Part shown: in pieces, positions 28,490 through 36,773 of the stretch
How positions within the stretch are numbered: position 1 is the first letter of the stretch
How the letters are laid out: every line of letters starts with the position of its first letter
Assembly (NCBI RefSeq): GCF_013184985.2
Contig: NZ_CP063418.1
Span: 682,001-746,000, forward strand
DNA length: 64,000 nt
From: Actinomyces faecalis
GTDB taxonomy: Bacteria; Actinomycetota; Actinomycetes; Actinomycetales; Actinomycetaceae
Direction of reading: 5' to 3'
Program-made: the position numbers and the translations under genes
Notes under the pieces: model-generated
What the model was told of the DNA's origin: nothing
Databases searched by the model: none
The model's input: the letters and a program-made list of their open reading frames with translations, nothing else

Positions 28490-29563
28490 ATGCAGACCCC
28501 CACGGCACCGGCTCCAGGACCCTGCCCGCAGACCCCGGCCCCGCAGCTGTCCCTGGCACGCAGCCGTACCGACCGTGACGCCGTCCGTCGCAGCGAACCA
28601 GGCCTTCTGGAGCGCCTTGCCGCTGATTGCGCGACCCGCCTGGTCCTCGTCGACGCCCGAGGACGCGTCCACCTGGACGCTCCGGCCGCCCACCCTGACC
28701 TGCCGACGGACGGCCTGACCCCGGCCCAGACTGGCTCGCCTGGGTTCACCTCCGCCCAGGGTGCACCGACCCTGGCACCGTTGTCAGCCACGGACCTCGA
28801 CCTGACGGGCCTGGTGACCTTCTACCTCGGGCGGGCTGACGGCGTGAGCTGGCTGGCCGCCGTCGTCCCGCCTGAGGACGCAGCCGTGCAGCCGGGCGAC
28901 GCCGAGGGGGCCGCGCGGCCACGTCCTGACCTGGCTGCGCTCACGCAGCGCTACCCGGCCTCCGCGCTGCGTGCGGTCGGAGCCACGATGTCCGCCCACG
29001 ACGTCGGGCTGGCCACCCCCGCCGTCGCCCTGGCCGCCTGGCACGCCAGCGCTCCCTGCTGCGCGGCCTGCGGGCAGCGCACACAGGTCGTCCAGGCGGG
29101 GTGGGCGCGACAGTGCCCCGGCTGCGACGCGCTGTCCTTTCCCCGCACGGACCCGGCCGTCATCATGGCGGTCACGGACGAGCACGACCGGATCGTCCTG
29201 GTGCACGGTGCCGCGTGGCAGGAGGGCCGCTACTCTACCGTGGCCGGTTTCGTGGAGGCTGGTGAGAGCGCGGAGGCCGCGGTGGTGCGCGAGGTCGCCG
29301 AGGAGACCGGGCTGCGCGTGGCGCGGGTCGAGCACGTGGCCACCCAGCCCTGGCCCTTCCCCCGCTCCCTCATGCTCGGTTACCGCGCCTGGCTTGAGCC
29401 TGGCCAGGTGGACGCCAGGCCCGACGGCGAGGAGGTCACCGACGTGCTCGTCCTCAGCCGCGACGAGCTGGACGACGCCGTGAGAGAAGGCACGCTCGTG
29501 CTGCCGGGGAGCACGTCGATCGCGCGCATGCTCATCGACCGCTGGTACGACGACGTGCAGTGA
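28490..29563 (+). CDS. nudC: NAD+ diphosphatase / RNA deNADding Nudix hydrolase
   Basis: Cleaves NADH/NAD+ (and NAD caps on RNA in characterised homologues) to NMN and AMP. The 357 residues contain an N-terminal domain, a zinc ribbon (CCAACGQ ... CPGC, about residues 183-208) and a Nudix box with GFVEAGESAEAAVVREVAEETG-type sequence around residue 252-273. The NudC-specific array after the box is TQPWPFPRSLMLGY, matching SQPWPFPxS. It precedes uvrD2 in the same direction, an arrangement conserved in Mycobacterium and relatives. Divergent from the cysteine desulfurase. Confidence 0.95.
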   Translation: MQTPTAPAPGPCPQTPAPQLSLARSRTDRDAVRRSEPGLLERLAADCATRLVLVDARGRVHLDAPAAHPDLPTDGLTPAQTGSPGFTSAQGAPTLAPLSATDLDLTGLVTFYLGRADGVSWLAAVVPPEDAAVQPGDAEGAARPRPDLAALTQRYPASALRAVGATMSAHDVGLATPAVALAAWHASAPCCAACGQRTQVVQAGWARQCPGCDALSFPRTDPAVIMAVTDEHDRIVLVHGAAWQEGRYSTVAGFVEAGESAEAAVVREVAEETGLRVARVEHVATQPWPFPRSLMLGYRAWLEPGQVDARPDGEEVTDVLVLSRDELDDAVREGTLVLPGSTSIARMLIDRWYDDVQ

Positions 29564-29644
29564 CGCCTGTCCCCAGGCGGGGTGGTGCGGGTGGCCCGGC
29601 TCAGGCTGTGACTGGTGTCGGTGGCTCGTGGCAGGCTGTCACCA

Positions 29645-31738
29645 ATGAACCGAGCAGACTCCGCCCCGCGCTCCTCGCCACCGCGCCCTCGCAGCCCCGA
29701 GGAGCTGCTTGACGCCCTGGACCCTGACCAGCGTGAGGTCGCTGAGCACCTGGAGGGGCCCATGTGCGTGCTGGCCGGGGCCGGAACGGGCAAGACCCGC
29801 GCGATCACCTACCGCATCGCCTACGGGGCGGGGACCGGTGCCTACCAGCCCAGTCAGGTCCTGGCTGTCACCTTCACCCAGCGTGCCGCCGGGGAGATGC
29901 GCTCGCGGCTGGCGGACCTGGGCGTGCCCCTGGTCCAGGCCCGTACCTTCCACTCCGCGGCCCTGCGCCAGCTGGACTACTTCTACCCCACGGCCATCGG
30001 GGGGCGGCGTCCGCGCGTGCAGGAGTCCAAGGCCGGGCTGGTCATGACGGCGGCCAGACGCCTGGGGCTTCCGGGTGACCGTGCCTTTGTCCGTGACCTG
30101 GCGGCCGAGGTCGAGTGGGCCAAGGTGACGATGACCCGGCCTGAGACCTACTCCCAGCGAGCCGCGCAGGCGGGTCGCACGGCCCCTGGCGGGCTGGACC
30201 TGGAGACCGTGGCGCGCCTGTACGACGCCTACGAGGCGGTGAAGACCGAGAGCGAGGTCATCGACTTCGAGGACGTGCTGCTGCTCATGGTGGCGGTCCT
30301 GCGCAGCCGTGAGGACGTGGCCGCGCAGGTACGCGGTCAGTACAAGCACTTCGTGGTGGACGAGTACCAGGACGTCTCGCCTCTTCAGCACCGCCTGCTC
30401 CAGCTGTGGCTGGGGGATCGACGCAGCCAGCTGTGCGTGGTGGGGGACGTGTCCCAGACGATCTACTCGTTCACAGGAGCCACTCCGCGGTTCCTCACCG
30501 GTTTCGCCACGGAGTACCCCGGGGCGCGTACCGTGCGCCTGACGCGGGACTACCGATCGACCCCGCAGGTGGTGTCCCTGGCCAACCGGGTGCTCTCGCG
30601 GCCACGGCGCTCGGGAAGGCTGGCGCTGCCCGCAGGTGCCGTCGAGCTGGTGGCGCAGCGCCCCAACGGTCCGGCGGTGCGCTTCAACGACTACGACGAC
30701 GACGCCTGCGAGGCCGAGGGCGTGGTCGCCCAGGTGCGCAGGCTCCAGGACGCTGGGGTGGTACTGAGTGAGATCGCGGTCCTCTACCGGACCGCGGCTC
30801 AGGCACCCGTGATCGAGCAGGCGCTGGCTGAGGCTGGTATCGGGCGGCTCGTGAGGGGCGGAGCACGTTTCTTCGAGCGTGAGGAGGTCCGTACCGCGAT
30901 GCGGCGCCTGCGGGCGGCTGCGGCCACGGAGCGGGCCCGGCTCAGCGGTGACCTGGGAGAGGACGTACGCACCGTGCTGGCCCGAGTGGGCTGGGGACCG
31001 CAGGAGCCGGCTCCACGCGGTGCCATGAGGGAGAGGTGGGACAGCCTCAACGCCCTGGTCGAGCTGGCTGACGACCTGTCCTCCGTACGAGGCACCGACC
31101 TGGGCGGGTTCGTACGTGAGCTGGAGGAGCGGGCACAGGCCCAGAACGCGCCGGCAGTCGAGGGCGTCACGCTGTCCACCATCCACGCTGCCAAGGGCCT
31201 GGAGTGGGACGCGGTCATCGTCGTAGGCGTGACGGACGGCCTGCTGCCTATCAGCCTGGCCGAGGGACCGGAGGGGATCGAGGAGGAACGGCGCCTGCTC
31301 TACGTGGCCGTGACACGTGCCCGCGAGCACCTGGTCCTCAGCTACGCCCGGGCGCGCGGCGCCGGATCACGAGCCAGCCGTAAGCCCTCACGGTTCCTTG
31401 CCGGAATCTGGCCTACCTCGGAGCCTGTGGCTCCCAGGGCCGCGCGGCCCTCCTCACCCAAGGCCTCCAGGCGGCAGGCCGCCGCTGAGTTCGAGGCAGA
31501 GAACGACCCGTCCACGGTGGCGCTGTTCGAGGAGCTGCGCAGCTGGCGCGTAGAGGTGGCGACGCGCAAGTCCGTCCCTGCCTACTCCGTCTTCGCTGAC
31601 AGCACCCTGAGGCTGATCGCCATCCTCAGACCCTCGACGCTCCCGCAGCTGTCCGCGGTGCACGGGGTCGGCCCGGTCAAGCTTGCGGAGTACGGCGACG
31701 CCGTCCTCCGAGTGGTGCGCGAGCACCAGACCGCCTGA
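29645..31738 (+). CDS. uvrD2: ATP-dependent DNA helicase, UvrD2-like with HRDC domain
   Basis: Superfamily 1A 3'-5' helicase of about 697 residues. Walker A is GAGTGKTRAITYRIA, motif II VVDEYQDVSPLQHRLLQ, motif III VVGDVSQTIYSFTGA, motif IV LTRDYRSTPQVV, motif V GVTLSTIHAAKGLEWDAVIVVG and motif VI LLYVAVTRAREHLVLSYA. A C-terminal HRDC domain (TLRLIAILRPSTLPQLSAVHGVGPVKLAEYG) identifies the UvrD2 branch. The linker before the HRDC lacks the four cysteines known in mycobacterial UvrD2. A GTG at 29615 is an alternative start; neither has a clear ribosome-binding site. Confidence 0.93.
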   Translation: MNRADSAPRSSPPRPRSPEELLDALDPDQREVAEHLEGPMCVLAGAGTGKTRAITYRIAYGAGTGAYQPSQVLAVTFTQRAAGEMRSRLADLGVPLVQARTFHSAALRQLDYFYPTAIGGRRPRVQESKAGLVMTAARRLGLPGDRAFVRDLAAEVEWAKVTMTRPETYSQRAAQAGRTAPGGLDLETVARLYDAYEAVKTESEVIDFEDVLLLMVAVLRSREDVAAQVRGQYKHFVVDEYQDVSPLQHRLLQLWLGDRRSQLCVVGDVSQTIYSFTGATPRFLTGFATEYPGARTVRLTRDYRSTPQVVSLANRVLSRPRRSGRLALPAGAVELVAQRPNGPAVRFNDYDDDACEAEGVVAQVRRLQDAGVVLSEIAVLYRTAAQAPVIEQALAEAGIGRLVRGGARFFEREEVRTAMRRLRAAAATERARLSGDLGEDVRTVLARVGWGPQEPAPRGAMRERWDSLNALVELADDLSSVRGTDLGGFVRELEERAQAQNAPAVEGVTLSTIHAAKGLEWDAVIVVGVTDGLLPISLAEGPEGIEEERRLLYVAVTRAREHLVLSYARARGAGSRASRKPSRFLAGIWPTSEPVAPRAARPSSPKASRRQAAAEFEAENDPSTVALFEELRSWRVEVATRKSVPAYSVFADSTLRLIAILRPSTLPQLSAVHGVGPVKLAEYGDAVLRVVREHQTA

Positions 31739-31795
31739 GCCACTGCTCCATAGCCGGGGGCACCTGCCCGCGCCGTCGCCTGGGGCTGCTGTGTC

Positions 31796-32776
31796 CTAGC
31801 GGTCAGCCAAGGCACTCTGGTCCTGGTCCTGGTCCTGGTCCTGGTCCTGGGGCGGCTCGCTGCCCTGGCGGGTGAGCGCGCCCAGGCACCGGGGGTGGAC
31901 CTGCCACTGACGCACGACTCCCAACGGTGCCAAGGCACTGACGTCGACGCTCAGCCCGCGCCACGCGCCAGGGCGGTCCACCAGGCACTCCAGGACCGCA
32001 CGAGCGGTCAGCGCAGCCGCCTGGTGGACGAGCAGGCGCTCCAGGGACGCAGCCGGCAGCAGACGCGCCTGCGTGGCCAGCGTCGGCCAGCACGGGTCGG
32101 CCTCGCACTCCCACAGCTCCAGGCAGGTCCGGCACACCGCAGAGACGTCGTCAAAGAGCGGGCCGACACGGATCGTGACCTCGCTGCAGGTCACACTCAG
32201 GTGAGGGACGCCCGCCTGGGTCAGAGCGCGCTCACGGACCGGGTCAATGACGTAAGGATCGATGAGGACCACCAGATCAGGGCCCTCTCGGTCGTTCTGG
32301 TACCCCCGAAGCCGCGGAAAGCCGGAAGCGAGATCCTGGGTCACAGCCGGGTCCTCGCTCAGGAGTGCCCCCACCCCGCTCTCAGCCAGCAGCCTGGCCA
32401 GCTGAGCCGTGAGCGGACCGGTCCCCAGCAGCGCGACCGTGCGCTTGCGCAGGCTCCGGCTGCGTTCGGTAGGGGAACGGACCAGGTGCTCCCAGTACGA
32501 CTCGTCACAGTCACGAGGGTGGTTCTTGTCCGGCAGAAGGACCCCCTCGCTGCGCAGCAGACGAATCAGCGCGTGCGCACGTGCTAGCGGAGTATGTGTG
32601 GCGCGCGAGGCCCGGTAGACGTCCTCGGCGGTGGCGCCGTCCTGGAGGCGGAGGAGCAGGTGCTGCTCGCACTCGGCGAGGCCGTCGAGTACCAGGGCCT
32701 GGGCCGGGTCGACGCCGATCTGGCACTGGCCCGGCCCGCGCCACAGCACCGGTGAGTGGCCTCGTACACGTAGCAT
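31796..32776 (-). CDS. ThiF/E1-like protein of the uvrD2 neighbourhood
   Basis: A 326-residue protein with GGGAGGA six bases before its ATG. A small N-terminal winged-helix-like part (to ~residue 85) precedes a Rossmann-type segment, TVALLGTGPLTAQLARLLAESGVG. The nucleotide loop reads GTGPLT, so the third Gly of GxGxxG is missing. A Cys cluster, CRTCLELWECEADPC, fits the structural zinc of E1-like folds. Members in this position (Rv3196-like) are often annotated as ThiF-family or as peptide-leader-binding proteins without known substrate. The C-terminus ends in a QD repeat encoded by a tandem hexamer. Function unknown; loss of catalysis is possible. Confidence 0.65.
   Translation of the reverse strand: MLRVRGHSPVLWRGPGQCQIGVDPAQALVLDGLAECEQHLLLRLQDGATAEDVYRASRATHTPLARAHALIRLLRSEGVLLPDKNHPRDCDESYWEHLVRSPTERSRSLRKRTVALLGTGPLTAQLARLLAESGVGALLSEDPAVTQDLASGFPRLRGYQNDREGPDLVVLIDPYVIDPVRERALTQAGVPHLSVTCSEVTIRVGPLFDDVSAVCRTCLELWECEADPCWPTLATQARLLPAASLERLLVHQAAALTARAVLECLVDRPGAWRGLSVDVSALAPLGVVRQWQVHPRCLGALTRQGSEPPQDQDQDQDQDQSALADR
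31821..31850. repeat. Tandem hexanucleotide (TCCTGG) x5
   Basis: Five exact copies of TCCTGG, preceded by an imperfect CTCTGG, encode alternating Gln-Asp near the C-terminus of the ThiF-like protein. Copy-number change would keep the frame and only alter tail length. Confidence 0.9.
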
Positions 32777-32905
32777 GGCGATCCTCCCGCCTCGGTCACG
32801 CCCGGTCGTGATTGCTGGGAAGAGACCTCGCAGGAAGGCCAGTGCAGCCGGGCGTGGTGAGAGCCTGGCACCCGCGCCAAGTCATGACCACAGGAGGACA
32901 GATGG

Positions 32906-32954
32906 CTGTGGATAACCCTCAGGGGTGGGTGGTGACTGACCCATGTATCCACAG
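32906..32954. other. Two inverted DnaA-box-like sequences
   Basis: CTGTGGATA (32906-32914) and TATCCACAG (32946-32954) are perfect reverse complements. The first lies in a consensus DnaA box (TGTGGATAA) and the second in a near box (GTATCCACA). They occur in the 273-bp gap between the ThiF-like and PDZ protease genes, which otherwise shows no gene. Confidence 0.4.
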
Positions 32955-33049
32955 GTTCGCTGATCACACTCGGCCCGACGGGGACTAAGGGAACGAGCGG
33001 CCTATGTGTCCACTGGCTCGTGATCGCGGTCTGCCGGTGGAGATGCGGC

Positions 33050-34267
33050 CTACTGCTTGAGCACGGACTGACAGCTGGTCAGGGGGCTGGTGTCACCGGC
33101 TGCGATAGCCTCGACGGCCTGAACCGCCTCGTGCAGGGTGGACACGGCGTAGACCTGCATCCCGTCGGGCTCGTGGCCGACGACCTCGGCGCAGTTGTCC
33201 GCAGGAGCCAGGAAGAAGGACGAGCCGGCGCTCTTGGCCCCCGCCATCTTCTGGGCGATCCCTCCAATCGGGCCGACGGCGCCGTCCACCGAGATCGTGC
33301 CCGTCCCGGCGACGTCCTGGCCGCCGGTGAGGTCACCCGGAGTGATGGAGTCGATGATGCCCAGGGCAAACATCATCCCGGCGCTGGGGCCACCGACGTC
33401 CTGCAGACCGAAGGAGGCGGTGACTGGTGAGTCGGCGATGACCTGGAGCATGAGACCGAGCAGGGAGCCGGTGGAGTCGGGGGTGCCGTCGCCGTCGTCG
33501 TCGCTGGGGGCGATGGTGGTCAGGCTCGTCTCGGACGGCTGCCCGTCCCGCTCCAGGCCGATGGTGACCGAGGTGCCCGGAGCGATCGTGCTCATCAGCT
33601 GGCGGAGCTGGCTGAAGGTGTCGATGGTCGTGGTCGCAGCGTCCTCGCGGGTCAGGGAGACCAGGACGTCGCCGGGGCGGACGTCCGCCCCCTTCTGCTC
33701 ATCGGCGGTGCCCTGGACGGTCAGGATCGTGCGGCTCGCCTCGCCGCTCTCCAGCAGCGCCGCGACCACTGCCGCCTGCTCCGAGCTGGTCATCTGGGCC
33801 TGGTTGGCCTGCTCAACCTCCTCGGCGCTCATGGAGGAGGGGCACACGGCCTCTCTGTCCACCACCGTCTGCTCCGGACTCAGCCACGCTGTGATCAGGT
33901 CGAAGGTGGTCACGGGGTAGCCAGGACAGCCGCGTACCGCCACCGTGGTCATCCGCAGGGCTCCTGCTGCCGGGTAGGTCTGGGTCCCCTCAACGGCGAT
34001 GACCGCTGTGGCCCCGACGTCATCAGCCTGCCCCGACGTCCCGGCACCCTCCTGATCGGCGGAGCCGAGCACGTTCCAGGTAGGCCCGGGGCTCTCGATG
34101 ACGGCGTTGACCGGGACGGTCGCCCCGGCGACGGCGATCACGACCGCGAGAACGAGACAGGACACCCACCACCGCATCCGTCGAGGACGGTGTCGAGGTG
34201 AGCGGTCACTGCCTGCAGGCCGGGCGCCGTCGAGGGAGGTGAGGTGGCTGGTCACGGCGACCATCAT
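33050..34267 (-). CDS. PDZ and Lon-like serine protease, YlbL type
   Basis: A 405-residue membrane-anchored protease. A basic N-terminus and one transmembrane segment (WWVSCLVLAVVIAVAGATVPV) are followed by an extracytoplasmic region, a PDZ domain (KGADVRPGDVLVSLTRED ... VTIGLERDGQP) and a Lon-type S16 domain. The catalytic Ser is in DVGGPSAGMMFALGI and the Lys in GGIAQKMAGAKSAG, the family dyad. The neighbouring DUF2342 and UPF0182 genes reproduce the actinobacterial order (Rv3194c-Rv3193c). It faces away from DUF2342 (177 bp between starts). Whether the first or second Met is used cannot be decided. Confidence 0.92.
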   Translation of the reverse strand: MMVAVTSHLTSLDGARPAGSDRSPRHRPRRMRWWVSCLVLAVVIAVAGATVPVNAVIESPGPTWNVLGSADQEGAGTSGQADDVGATAVIAVEGTQTYPAAGALRMTTVAVRGCPGYPVTTFDLITAWLSPEQTVVDREAVCPSSMSAEEVEQANQAQMTSSEQAAVVAALLESGEASRTILTVQGTADEQKGADVRPGDVLVSLTREDAATTTIDTFSQLRQLMSTIAPGTSVTIGLERDGQPSETSLTTIAPSDDDGDGTPDSTGSLLGLMLQVIADSPVTASFGLQDVGGPSAGMMFALGIIDSITPGDLTGGQDVAGTGTISVDGAVGPIGGIAQKMAGAKSAGSSFFLAPADNCAEVVGHEPDGMQVYAVSTLHEAVQAVEAIAAGDTSPLTSCQSVLKQ

Positions 34268-34444
34268 GCGTCAGGAGCCTGGAAGCGTGCTGCGTGGATC
34301 TCCTGAGGCAGGACGAGGGCGGAGCCCTCCCGTGAGGTGCGAGAGGCTCTTCGGCTCGCGTCCGGCTGGCATCCAGGAATGCGTGGGAGCATACGTGTGT
34401 TGCGGCACGTACCCGAGTGCTCGGGCACCAACCGAGAGGAATCC

Positions 34445-35929
34445 ATGTCCAGCTCCGCCCATGAGGACCCTTTCCACGAGATCGAGCAGATGCTGTCCTC
34501 GCTGTTCGGACCGCAGGTGGCCGGTGACGCCGTCGGCGCGCTGCGCGCCTCCGGGGTCGATCCGGCTGATCTCGCCCGGATGGGCGGCCTGCCCGACCTG
34601 TCCCAGATGAGTCCCGGGCAGATGATGGCGCTCCAGGCCCAGATGCAGCAGGTCATGGCAGGCTCCTCCTCGGGGCAGGCCGTCAACTGGGCCATGGGCA
34701 AGGAGCTCGCGCTGCAGACCGCCCGCGTTCCCGGTGACCCCGCGATCACCGCTGCCGTAGCTGAGAACAGCCGCCAGGCCCTGAGCGTGGCGGACCTGTG
34801 GCTGGACACGGTCACGGACTTCATGCCGGCGCCGGGAGAGCGGGAGGCGTGGTCGCGCAGCGAGTGGGTCGAGCGCACCCTGCCTACCTGGAAGGAGGTG
34901 TGCGCGCCGGTAGCCCGCGCCGCTACTGGCGCTCTTGCTGACGCTCTCGGTCACCAGGTCGACCAGCTGCGCCAGGACTCCGACGGTGACGAGACCGCCG
35001 GGAACGCCGCGCGTCAGATCGGTGCGCTGTCCGGGGTCATGCGCTCGATGGCAGGAACGGCCTTCGGGCTGCAGCTGGGGCGCGCGATCGGGGAGCTGGC
35101 CGCGGAGGCGGTCTCGGCGACCGACGTCGGCCTGCCGCTGAGCCGCAGGCCGGGAACGGCCCTGGTCCCTGTGGGGGTGACGGCCTTCGCTGAGGGGCTG
35201 GAGTCCAGCGAGGACGAGGTCCGTATGTTCCTGGCCGTGCGCGAGGCGGCGACGGCGCGCCTGTACGCGCACGTGCCGTGGCTGCGCAGCCAGGTCCTCG
35301 GCGCCCTGGAGTCCTACGCCAGCGAGATCCGCATCGACACCGCGGCGGTGGAGTCTGCCGTCGCGCAGGTTGACCCTTCCGACCCGGAGGCGATCCGACA
35401 GGCCCTGGAGTCAGGCATGTTCGCTCCTCAGGAGACCCAGGCCCAGAAGGGCGCTCTGGAGCGTCTGGAGACGCTGCTGGCGCTGGTCGAGGGGTGGGTC
35501 GAGGTCGTCACGGCCCGGGCCACGGCCCCCCACCTGCCTCACGCCGTGGCGCTGCAGGAGATGCTGCGGCGTCGCCGTCTGGCGGGCGGGGCGGCTGAGC
35601 AGGTCTTCGCCCGGCTCATCGGCCTGGAGTTCCGGCCCAGGCGCGTGCGCGAGGCGTCGAGGCTGTGGACCCTGCTGGGTCAGGAGGTCGGCGACAGCGA
35701 GCGGGACGCCTTCTGGCAGCACCCGGACGTCATGCCGACGGCGGTGGAGCTGGCTAGCCCCGAGGACTTTCTCACCATGCGACGGGCGGCGCAGGACATG
35801 GACACCCAGATCGACGCTGACCTCGCCTCGCTGATTGACGGCACGCTGGGCTACGCCGACGGCGCCGCCCAGGCCGACGAGAACAGGCCGGCAGGGCCCG
35901 GGGACCAGGACGAGGACTACGGCGCCTGA
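34445..35929 (+). CDS. DUF2342 family protein (putative zinc-dependent hydrolase)
   Basis: A 494-residue soluble protein. The ATG at 34445 has GAGAGGA upstream and gives the expected N-terminus; the open frame before it does not look coding. Family segments include LSSLFGPQVAGDAVGALRASGVDP, FGLQLGRAIGELAAEAVSATDVGLPL, REAATARLYAHVPWLR, LVEGWVEVV and HPDVMPTAVELASPEDFL. No HExxH is visible although these proteins are often labelled zinc metalloproteases. I recall His where Thr stands in REAATARLY in many members, so activity is doubtful. Divergent from the PDZ protease; role unknown. Confidence 0.82.
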   Translation: MSSSAHEDPFHEIEQMLSSLFGPQVAGDAVGALRASGVDPADLARMGGLPDLSQMSPGQMMALQAQMQQVMAGSSSGQAVNWAMGKELALQTARVPGDPAITAAVAENSRQALSVADLWLDTVTDFMPAPGEREAWSRSEWVERTLPTWKEVCAPVARAATGALADALGHQVDQLRQDSDGDETAGNAARQIGALSGVMRSMAGTAFGLQLGRAIGELAAEAVSATDVGLPLSRRPGTALVPVGVTAFAEGLESSEDEVRMFLAVREAATARLYAHVPWLRSQVLGALESYASEIRIDTAAVESAVAQVDPSDPEAIRQALESGMFAPQETQAQKGALERLETLLALVEGWVEVVTARATAPHLPHAVALQEMLRRRRLAGGAAEQVFARLIGLEFRPRRVREASRLWTLLGQEVGDSERDAFWQHPDVMPTAVELASPEDFLTMRRAAQDMDTQIDADLASLIDGTLGYADGAAQADENRPAGPGDQDEDYGA

Positions 35930-36007
35930 GGCGACCGGGAGCCGCACTCGTCGCCCGGACGTGGACGGCGTGCAGGCAGGGCGCGCCGTCGTCCCGGGCG
36001 CGGTCGC

Positions 36008-36586
36008 TCAGGCGAAGGTCGAGCCCAGGGCCTCGATGAGGCCTGGCACCATCGCCTCGCCCTGGACGACGGCGTCGGAGGTGTCGCGCGAGCGGGTGCG
36101 TACCGCGCACCAGGCCTCGCCGTCGCGCAGCACGCCGACCACGATCCTCACGTCGTCACGGGCGGGGTGGGTCTGAAGGAAGGCGATGCGTTCGTTCGGG
36201 TCCTCGATGGAGGCGGCCTCCTCCTCGGCCGAGGGCGGCAGGGTCACCCGCTCCACGCTCAGCGCCACGCCGTCGACGGTCTCGGGCCAGGCGAGCTGGG
36301 CGAGCAGGTCCTCCAGGCCCGTGGCCTCGGGCAGCTGCTCCTGCTCGATGACGGTCAGGGCGTGCGGGTCCTGCTGCGCCTCAGCCAGGGCCGCCTCGTC
36401 CAGGACAGTGGCGAGGTCCGGGTCCGTCTCCAGCGCCGTGGCGGTGCGTACCAGGGCGAAGACGGCGACCGGTGCGTCCCAGCCACGGTGGGACATGTGC
36501 TCCTCGACCTCGGCGACGACGCGGGCCAGTGCCGCCTGGGAGGCGGGCAGAGGGGGGAGGGTGGTGGGTGAGGGCGTGCCAGACAT
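36008..36586 (-). CDS. PPA1309-family protein of unknown function
   Basis: A 192-residue acidic protein. It contains LARVVAEVEEHMSHRGWDAPVAVFALVRTA near the start and HPARDDVRIVVGVLRDGEAWCAVRTRS toward the end, which match the small actinobacterial family named after PPA1309 that sits beside UPF0182 genes. No signal peptide, membrane segment or catalytic motif. Convergent with DUF2342 and divergent from UPF0182. Confidence 0.82.
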   Translation of the reverse strand: MSGTPSPTTLPPLPASQAALARVVAEVEEHMSHRGWDAPVAVFALVRTATALETDPDLATVLDEAALAEAQQDPHALTVIEQEQLPEATGLEDLLAQLAWPETVDGVALSVERVTLPPSAEEEAASIEDPNERIAFLQTHPARDDVRIVVGVLRDGEAWCAVRTRSRDTSDAVVQGEAMVPGLIEALGSTFA

Positions 36587-36773
36587 GGTCCGAGACTAGC
36601 GAGGCCGACGGCTCGGTGCCGCGAGCCCCGGCACGGCTCTGCCTCGGGCGGACGCCGGTGCGTGGGCGTCTTTGTGGGGCTGACGCGACCTGTGGGACGA
36701 TGAGCGGGTCCGGCGCCTGAAGCCGGCAGTTCCGTGCGCATCTGCGCAGCGCCAACCACGACACGGAGTGAAC

